Source: PWPR01 sp046542315 (lineage in GTDB: Bacteria; Bacillota; UBA994; PWPR01). From it: a DNA stretch of 10,810 nucleotides. Both the position numbers and the translations under genes were made by a program. The notes under the pieces are model-generated. The model searched no databases. It had not been told where the DNA came from and saw only the letters and a program-made list of their open reading frames with translations. Positions 6,439-10,810 of this stretch are shown in pieces. Positions within the stretch are counted from its first letter, which is position 1. Each line of letters begins with the position of its first letter. Location: contig JBKHBO010000058.1 in assembly GCA_046542315.1 (NCBI GenBank), positions 1-10,810 of the forward strand, given 5' to 3'.

Positions 6439-9195
6439 TTACATATTCTCCAAGCTTTTTTTCTTAAATATCTTTATAATTTCATGATTAATTAAAAGAA
6501 TAAAAGCTGCACCTAATACATATCCCCAATCAAGCAAACTAATTGAAGCAAAGCTTAAAAAGTTTTGAATTAAAGGGGTGTTAATAGCTATTAATACTAA
6601 AGAGATAGAAATACCTAAAGAAGCCAAGATTATCTTATTACTAAAGAAGTTCTTGCTAAATATTGTCTCATACTCATACCTACGAGACATAATATTAGCA
6701 AATTGACAAAAAGCAATCGTTAAGTAAGTTATAGTAGTACCTCTAGCATAAGCTTCTGTCCCTACTTCTATTATTCCACCCGACCTTGCCATAAATAATT
6801 CAAAATTGGCAAATGCTAAACCTCCAATTAATAATCCTAAATAGATAACTTCTACTCCACTTCTTTTATTAATAATATGGTCATCTTGATTTCTTGGAGG
6901 TAATTTCATCAAAGCCTCTGCTCCAGGATCAAATGTTAGAGCAGTTAGTGGCATAATTTCAGCAAACAGATCTATAGCTAAAATTTGTATAGCTAAAATT
7001 GGTATTGGGTGGCCCCATAAAGCAACTGCTATTAAACCAAGAACTACAGTAGCTAATTCTGCACCATTTGTTGTCATTGAAGCAAGTACTGTTTTCTTTA
7101 GGTTATTATATATTATTCTTCCTTCTCTTACTGCATCTACTAATGTTACATAAGAATCATCTAAAAGTACAAGTTCACTAGCTTCTTTAGCTACATCTGT
7201 TCCCATTGTACCCATTGCAACACCTATGTGAGCATTCTTAAGTGCAGGAGCATCATTTACACCATCACCTGTTACAGCCACAATTTCTTGCTCAAGCTTT
7301 AAGTTTTTAACAACTCTTAGTTTATCTTCAGGCGACACTCTTGAGAAAATCAATTCGTCATTTTCTCTCATCAGTTCTCTAAGCCTATCATCACTTAAGT
7401 TACCAAGCTCTTGACCAGTTATTATTGCTACTTCTCCACCTTCTGGATCAAGTCCAATTTCTTTTCCAATAGCTTGCGCTGTAATTGCATGGTCTCCAGT
7501 CATAATGAAAGTTCTAATATGAGCGTCATGAGCTGCTTTTATAGCTTCAGCTACGCCCTCTTTTGGAGGATCTATCATAGCCATTAAACCTAAAAAGGTA
7601 ACATCCCTTTCGACTTCTTCAATATCATAATCCTTACCATTAGGATCAAGCTCTCTATAAGCAATCGCTAAAACCCTCATCGCTTCTTTTGAATAGCTTT
7701 CATACGCTAGTTCAATTTCTCTAATATCCTCTGGTGTCATTTTTTTAACTTGCCCATCTTTATAGATGTATTTGGCAATTTCTAGAATGCCATCAGGTGC
7801 ACCTTTCATGCAAAGAACTTGTCTTTCTCCCTCATCAAATTCTCTTACTGATGACATCCTTTTTCTAAAAGAGTCAAATGGAAATTCGTGTAACTCAGGA
7901 TTTTCTTCATCTTCAATTGGAGACCTTGTCCCTAGCTTTGTTGAAGCCGTTATCAAAGCAGCCTCAGTAGGGTCACCTATTGCATACCAAGTCTTATGCT
8001 CTTCATCTGGCTCATGTATTTCAGCGTTTGATGCCATTGTTGCAGCATCTAACATAATTTCAATTTCATCTATTTGTTCTTGATTTAATTCCTTACCATC
8101 ATCATCTAAAATTGTTCCCTTTGGCTCATAACCAAGTCCAGTTATATCATAAAATCTTTGATTAAAGTACACTGATCTAACTGTCATCTCATTCTTAGTG
8201 AGTGTTCCTGTTTTATCAGTACATATTATAGTCGTTGAACCTAGTGTCTCTACTGAGGACAACTTCTTAACAACTGCCTTTTTCTCAGCAAGTCTATTAC
8301 TTCCTTGACTAAGAGCTACAGAAACCTGAGCTGGTAGAGCTTGTGGAACAACAGCTACAGCAACTCCTAAGCCATACGTCAAAGCTGTTAAAAGCGTAAA
8401 TCCTTGGTTGTATGCTGTACCAAAAAGCACTACACCAACTACTACTGCAACTAAAGCTAATTGATTAGCTAATTGTAAAAACTCTCTTTGCAATGGTGAC
8501 ATTGTAGTATCTTCTTCTTGAGTTAAATTTGCAATTTTGCCAAGCTCTGTATCCATTGCTGTTTGGACAACAATTCCTCTTCCATTGCCACTCGCTACAT
8601 TTGTCCCTAAGTATGCCATGTTATCCCTATCACCAAGTGGGACATTTTTTTCAATTTTTTTGTTTTGCTTTTCTTGAGGCATTGATTCGCCAGTTAATGA
8701 AAAGTCATTTGTTTTAAGATTATATGCTTGTATTATTCTCAAATCTGCTGGCACTTTGTCTCCCTCATCAAGTAAAACCAAGTCACCAACAACTAAATCT
8801 GTTTGGTTAATCTCTTTCTGTTCTCCATCTCTAATCACCTTAGCGGGAGACTGAATGAGATTTTTAAGCTTATTTAAAATTTGTTCAGCTTTAAATTCCT
8901 GAAAAAATCCGATTGCTGCATTAATAATTACTATCAATAACATAATTGCTGCATCAGAATAGTTCTGAATAAATAAGCTCATTAAAGCTGCAACTAAAAG
9001 TATAATTACTAAAACGTCTTTAAATTGAGAAAGAAACATTAATACTTTAGACTTTTCTTCCTTTGTTTCTAATTCATTTGGCCCAAATTCTTCAAACCGC
9101 TTTTTTGCTTCTTCTTCTGTTAAACCTTCTTTGCCAGTATTATGTTTTTCAAAAAGCTCATTAATACTGAGATTATATGCTTGTTTTTCTTCCAT
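6439..9195 (-). CDS. P2-type cation-transporting ATPase (Na,K-ATPase/SERCA-like)
   Basis: This 918-residue pump has an N-terminal cation-ATPase domain (10-80), the actuator TGES (168-171), and the phosphorylation site DKTGTLT with D327. It also has the nucleotide-domain KGAPD (464-468), TGD (566-568) and hinge GDGVNDAP (643-650). Ten membrane segments fit: two near 60-100, two near 242-290 and six from 703 to 905. Family members couple ATP hydrolysis to cation export across the cell membrane. Ion-site residues are unusual. M4 reads PQALP (284-288) where Ca and Na,K pumps have PEGL. M5 keeps N710 and E713. M6 reads IDLFAE (D742, E746), like the IDLGTD of Na,K-ATPase rather than the NLVTDG of SERCA. 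M8 has QFAN with MSRR (831-839), again Na,K-like. The gene is monocistronic with GGAGAG before the ATG. Na+, K+, H+ or Ca2+ are all possible; a monovalent ion is my inference. Confidence 0.92.
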   Translation of the reverse strand: MEEKQAYNLSINELFEKHNTGKEGLTEEEAKKRFEEFGPNELETKEEKSKVLMFLSQFKDVLVIILLVAALMSLFIQNYSDAAIMLLIVIINAAIGFFQEFKAEQILNKLKNLIQSPAKVIRDGEQKEINQTDLVVGDLVLLDEGDKVPADLRIIQAYNLKTNDFSLTGESMPQEKQNKKIEKNVPLGDRDNMAYLGTNVASGNGRGIVVQTAMDTELGKIANLTQEEDTTMSPLQREFLQLANQLALVAVVVGVVLFGTAYNQGFTLLTALTYGLGVAVAVVPQALPAQVSVALSQGSNRLAEKKAVVKKLSSVETLGSTTIICTDKTGTLTKNEMTVRSVYFNQRFYDITGLGYEPKGTILDDDGKELNQEQIDEIEIMLDAATMASNAEIHEPDEEHKTWYAIGDPTEAALITASTKLGTRSPIEDEENPELHEFPFDSFRKRMSSVREFDEGERQVLCMKGAPDGILEIAKYIYKDGQVKKMTPEDIREIELAYESYSKEAMRVLAIAYRELDPNGKDYDIEEVERDVTFLGLMAMIDPPKEGVAEAIKAAHDAHIRTFIMTGDHAITAQAIGKEIGLDPEGGEVAIITGQELGNLSDDRLRELMRENDELIFSRVSPEDKLRVVKNLKLEQEIVAVTGDGVNDAPALKNAHIGVAMGTMGTDVAKEASELVLLDDSYVTLVDAVREGRIIYNNLKKTVLASMTTNGAELATVVLGLIAVALWGHPIPILAIQILAIDLFAEIMPLTALTFDPGAEALMKLPPRNQDDHIINKRSGVEVIYLGLLIGGLAFANFELFMARSGGIIEVGTEAYARGTTITYLTIAFCQFANIMSRRYEYETIFSKNFFSNKIILASLGISISLVLIAINTPLIQNFLSFASISLLDWGYVLGAAFILLINHEIIKIFKKKSLENM

Positions 9196-9229
9196 AATAT
9201 CTCTCCATTTCGGTTAAATAAGTATTAAA

Positions 9230-9258
9230 AGTATAAAATAATATATATATAAAAACAA
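9230..9258 (-). promoter_or_regulatory. Sigma-A-like promoter of the P-type ATPase gene
   Basis: On the minus strand TTGTTT (9258-9253) and TATACT (9235-9230) are separated by exactly 17 nt of alternating AT. The -10 is 35 nt upstream of the ATPase ATG. The -35 overlaps the U-run of the peroxidase terminator, so one transcript ends where the next is set up. Confidence 0.6.
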
Positions 9259-9283
9259 GTTAAGTGAGAACAAGCCCACTTAA
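9253..9283 (-). terminator. Terminator after the first peroxidase gene
   Basis: On the minus strand TTAAGTGGG (9283-9275) pairs with CTCACTTAA (9268-9260), 9 bp with one G-U pair around a 6-nt loop, followed by CTTGTTTTT. It begins 5 nt after the stop codon of the peroxidase gene and makes that gene a separate unit from the ATPase. Confidence 0.75.
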
Positions 9284-9288
9284 TTTAT

Positions 9289-9837
9289 TTATATTTCTAA
9301 CAATTCTCTAATCCTACCTTCTAGTTTTTTTGGCTTTACTGAAGGCTCGTATCTTTCTACAATCTTTCCTCCGCCAGCTATTAAAAACTTTGTATAATTC
9401 CAGCGCAATTCATTATCTTGTAGATATTCTGGGTAACTACTCTTAAGAATAGGATAAAGGATTGCCTTTTCTTTCAAAGATCCAAAGCCTTGATAGATTC
9501 CTCTTTTTTTAAGATATTTATACAATGGGTCAGCATTTTCTCCATTTACTTTTATCTTCATCGAGATAGGAAACTCAACATCAAATTCCTCTTTATATTG
9601 TTTTAGAATATCCATGCCATTTAAAGGTTCTTGGCCTTTGAATTGATTACATGGAAAACCAAAAATCATTAAACCCTTATCATGATATTTTTCATATAAT
9701 TTTTGTAGCTCACCAAGCTGAGATTTAAATCCTCACTCACTAGCTGTGTTTACTATTAATAAAACCTTATCAGTATATTCGTTTAGTGGATATTCTTTTC
9801 CATCGACTGTTTTAACGGTATAGTCTGGTAATTTCAT
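9289..9837 (-). CDS. gpx: Selenocysteine-containing glutathione peroxidase (copy 1)
   Basis: The gene reads from ATG 9837 to TAA 9289 as 183 codons, with one in-frame TGA at 9735-9733 (codon 35). The context is NTASE-TGA-GF, the exact place of the catalytic Sec/Cys in glutathione peroxidases (NTAS.U/C G). The other family motifs are FPCNQF (61-66), Q69, and WNYTK with W146-N147, so with Sec35 the whole Sec-Gln-Trp-Asn tetrad is present. The longer loop before WNYTK resembles the BtuE class. No resolving cysteine is seen in the helix after FPCNQF, which fits a one-Sec enzyme reduced by glutathione or another small thiol. TGA is followed by a SECIS-like hairpin. GGAGG lies 7 nt before the ATG, with VKTVDGK next, as expected of a true N-terminus. 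Automatic callers would keep only 9289-9669. The role is reduction of hydrogen peroxide or organic peroxides in the cytosol. Confidence 0.92.
9707..9719 (-). promoter_or_regulatory. Putative bacterial SECIS hairpin, peroxidase copy 1
   Basis: On the minus strand AGCT (9719-9716) pairs with AGCT (9710-9707) around the loop TGGTG, which starts 17 nt after the TGA. Bacterial SECIS elements lie inside the reading frame just behind UGA and carry G in the first two loop positions; the loop here has G at position 2. The stem is shorter than in copy 2, and an alternative CTCA/TGAG pairing is possible. Confidence 0.6.
9733..9735 (-). other. Recoded TGA (Sec35), peroxidase copy 1
   Basis: In-frame TGA at codon 35 with open reading frame and family similarity on both sides. 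The same codon is TGA in the paralogue. Tryptophan in these genes is TGG, and TGA ends the receiver-TPR gene, so a general UGA=Trp code is not the explanation. Confidence 0.9.
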
Positions 9838-9862
9838 CTCTACACCTCCATTAATTTTCTTA

Positions 9863-9891
9863 ATTATACAATAAAATACCTCTTTTAACTA
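9863..9891 (-). promoter_or_regulatory. Putative promoter of peroxidase copy 1
   Basis: A perfect TATAAT (9868-9863, minus strand) lies 25 nt before the start codon. A poor -35 candidate, TAGTTA (9891-9886), sits 17 nt further upstream. Because the second peroxidase gene ends in a strong terminator, this gene probably needs its own promoter. Confidence 0.4.
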
Positions 9892-9939
9892 CTACTTGTT
9901 CAGATACACAATTCCTTAAAGTATAATGTAATCTATTAA

Positions 9940-9968
9940 TTGTCACACTAAAAAATTTAATATATAAT
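9940..9968 (+). promoter_or_regulatory. Plus-strand sigma-A-like promoter of the candidate small RNA
   Basis: TTGTCA (9940-9945) and TATAAT (9963-9968) are spaced by exactly 17 nt, five and six matches to consensus. Transcription would start near 9975 and run into the structured region ending at 10168. No plus-strand gene of useful length follows. Confidence 0.6.
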
Positions 9969-9974
9969 AATGAT

Positions 9975-10170
9975 GTAAATTAGATATTGGAGCATGATCT
10001 TAATCAAACCTCAACTTCTTTAGCTAATTTATTAGTGAGGTGTTTACTAAGCCAATTCTTTTTCTTATATGAATATTGGTGAGTAAACACTTTAGATAAA
10101 AGGAGTAGCGCAAGGAATTCCCCTTCTTTTATCAAAAAATGCAAGGCCTATCAAGCCTTGCATTTTTTCT
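9975..10170 (+). ncRNA. Candidate structured small RNA (about 195 nt)
   Basis: The 400-nt gap between the peroxidase genes carries a good plus-strand promoter, a row of hairpins and a strong terminator, but no credible ORF. The hairpins are A, ACCTCA/TGAGGT (10008-10013 with 10036-10041) enclosing CTAA/TTAG; B, a perfect 9-bp stem (10040-10048 with 10082-10090) with inner CCAAT/ATTGG; and C, an 11-bp stem (10095-10105 with 10123-10133, one G-U pair). The terminator comes last. An alternative pairing of 10014-10021 with part of hairpin C is possible. On the minus strand these hairpins would lie behind the terminator of the peroxidase gene, so the plus strand is the likelier one. I could not match it to 6S RNA, SRP RNA, tmRNA or a known riboswitch. 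The 5' end is predicted from the promoter only. Confidence 0.42.
10134..10168. terminator. Bidirectional terminator between the peroxidase genes
   Basis: A perfect 14-bp inverted repeat (10134-10147 with 10155-10168) has a GC-containing core GCAAGGC/GCCTTGC, a 7-nt loop, and A6/T6 outer ends that supply a U-run on either strand. On the minus strand it ends peroxidase copy 2, starting about 70 nt after the stop. On the plus strand it ends the candidate small RNA. Confidence 0.9.
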
Positions 10171-10236
10171 ATTTTTTAATTATTGATTGTTCTTTCTAAA
10201 TTTATTCTCGGGTTTACTAATGAATTAATATAAGAA

Positions 10237-10785
10237 TTATATCCCTAGAAATTCTTCAATTCTATGACTAATTTTCTTTGGACTTATAGATGGTTCATAC
10301 CTTTCTACAGCATCTCCACCTTTTGAAATTAAATACTTTGTATAGTTCCAACGCAGTTCATTACCTTCTAAATATTCAGGATTACTCTCTACAAGTAGTG
10401 AATAATATACTGCTTTTTCTTTAAGAGAACCATAACCTTGATAAGGACCCATTACTTTTAAAAGCTTATATAAAGGATCTATATTTTCTCCATTCACTTC
10501 AATTTTTACTGAAATTGGAAACTGAACGTTGAATTTTTCTTTATAATTATTAAGAATGTCTATCCCATTTAGTGGTTCTAATTCTGCAAATTGGTTACAT
10601 GGGAAACCAAAAATCCTTAGCCCTTTATCGTAATATTTTTCATTTAACTCTTGCAGCTCACCAAGCTGCGAATTAAGTCCTCACTCACTAGCAGTATTAA
10701 CTATTAATAAAACCTTGTCATTGTACTCTTTAAGTGGAAACTCTTTACCATCAACAGTTTTAATTGTATAATCTTTTAGTTTCAT
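10237..10785 (-). CDS. gpx: Selenocysteine-containing glutathione peroxidase (copy 2)
   Basis: This tandem paralogue of copy 1 also has exactly 183 codons, from ATG 10785 to TAG 10237, and is about 73% identical by hand alignment. The in-frame TGA is at 10683-10681, again codon 35 inside NTASE-TGA-G. FPCNQF (61-66) and W146-N147 in WNYTK are conserved. Unlike copy 1, residue 69 is leucine (AELEPL instead of KGQEPL), so the tetrad glutamine is missing and peroxidase chemistry may be altered. There is no resolving cysteine after FPCNQF. GGAGG sits 7 nt before the ATG. The 5' flanks of both copies share ATTAATGGAGGT, so the duplication included the translation start region. Its promoter lies beyond the right edge of the window. 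Conventional calling keeps only 10237-10497. Confidence 0.92.
10644..10676 (-). promoter_or_regulatory. Putative bacterial SECIS hairpin, peroxidase copy 2
   Basis: Immediately behind the TGA, GCAGCT (10669-10664) pairs perfectly with AGCTGC (10658-10653) around the loop TGGTG. The loop begins 17 nt after the TGA. A lower TTAA/TTAA helix (10676-10673 with 10647-10644) can form across an internal loop. Position, apical stem and a G in the second loop position fit the bacterial SECIS pattern recognised by SelB. Confidence 0.72.
10681..10683 (-). other. Recoded TGA (Sec35), peroxidase copy 2
   Basis: In-frame TGA at codon 35, same context as copy 1 (AGT GAG TGA GG). Reading continues in one frame for 148 further codons of glutathione peroxidase sequence. 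Confidence 0.9.
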
Positions 10786-10810
10786 CTTTATACCTCCATT
10801 AATATTTTTT

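Noticed and set aside
9670..9837. Reading the peroxidase genes as pseudogenes broken by a nonsense mutation
   Set aside because: Both copies have TGA at the identical catalytic codon, intact frames on both sides, good ribosome binding sites and SECIS-like hairpins. Independent inactivation at the same codon is unlikely.
9994..10023. Nine-codon plus-strand ORF inside the candidate small RNA
   Set aside because: GGAG is only one base from the ATG, too close for a ribosome binding site, and the peptide has no attenuator-like composition.
10095..10133. GGAGTAGCG and a nearby CAAG recall the conserved loops of yybP-ykoY (manganese) riboswitches
   Set aside because: The two loops would be adjacent with no intervening helices, the closing part of the motif is missing, and no gene follows on the plus strand. 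Probably chance; a covariance-model search would settle it.
1..10810. CRISPR arrays, insertion sequences, tRNA or rRNA genes
   Set aside because: No regularly spaced repeats, transposase sequence, terminal inverted repeats, or tRNA or rRNA motifs were seen. The tandem peroxidases and the trkH relic are gene duplications without a mobile-element signature.

Overview
The window looks like the chromosome of a low-GC, Gram-positive anaerobe of the clostridial type. The evidence is AT-rich DNA, strong GGAGG-like ribosome binding sites, sigma-A-like promoters, hairpin plus U-run terminators, and the use of selenocysteine. The mix of Trk-type ion uptake, a Na,K-ATPase-like P-type pump and selenoprotein peroxidases would suit a salt- or alkali-adapted anaerobe (Natranaerobiales, Halanaerobiales or Alkaliphilus-like). 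That placement is inference; no rRNA or other phylogenetic marker is present.

All protein genes recognised here lie on the minus strand, so transcription runs from high to low coordinates. From the right, 10785-10237 and 9837-9289 are two tandem paralogous glutathione peroxidases. Each is interrupted by an in-frame TGA at exactly codon 35, the catalytic Sec/Cys position, and each TGA is followed by a hairpin of bacterial SECIS type. Standard gene calling would report them as truncated proteins. Between them lies a structured stretch with its own plus-strand promoter and a strong bidirectional terminator, a candidate small RNA of about 195 nt. Next comes a 918-aa P2-type cation-pumping ATPase (9195-6439) with its own promoter and terminator. 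Its ion-site residues are closer to Na,K-ATPase than to Ca pumps, and the usual PEGL glutamate is replaced by glutamine.

The left half is a tightly packed six-gene cluster (6205-698): a membrane histidine kinase with HAMP and PAS domains, a single-domain receiver, a receiver-TPR protein, a short RCK_N-only protein, a TrkA-like RCK_N/RCK_C protein, and the TrkH channel subunit. Junctions are 17, 1, -26, 1 and 4 nt, and a terminator follows trkH. Neither receiver protein carries a DNA-binding domain. The cluster therefore looks like a phosphorelay that acts on K+ (or Na+) uptake through protein contacts rather than transcription. Beyond the terminator lies a decayed second copy of the trkH 3' end (about 138-530). 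The far left edge holds a plus-strand terminator for a gene that lies mostly outside the window.

The most distinctive points are the tandem selenoprotein peroxidases, one of which has also lost the catalytic-tetrad Gln; the signalling-plus-Trk operon with a split RCK module; the ATPase with altered ion-site residues; and the candidate small RNA between the peroxidase genes.
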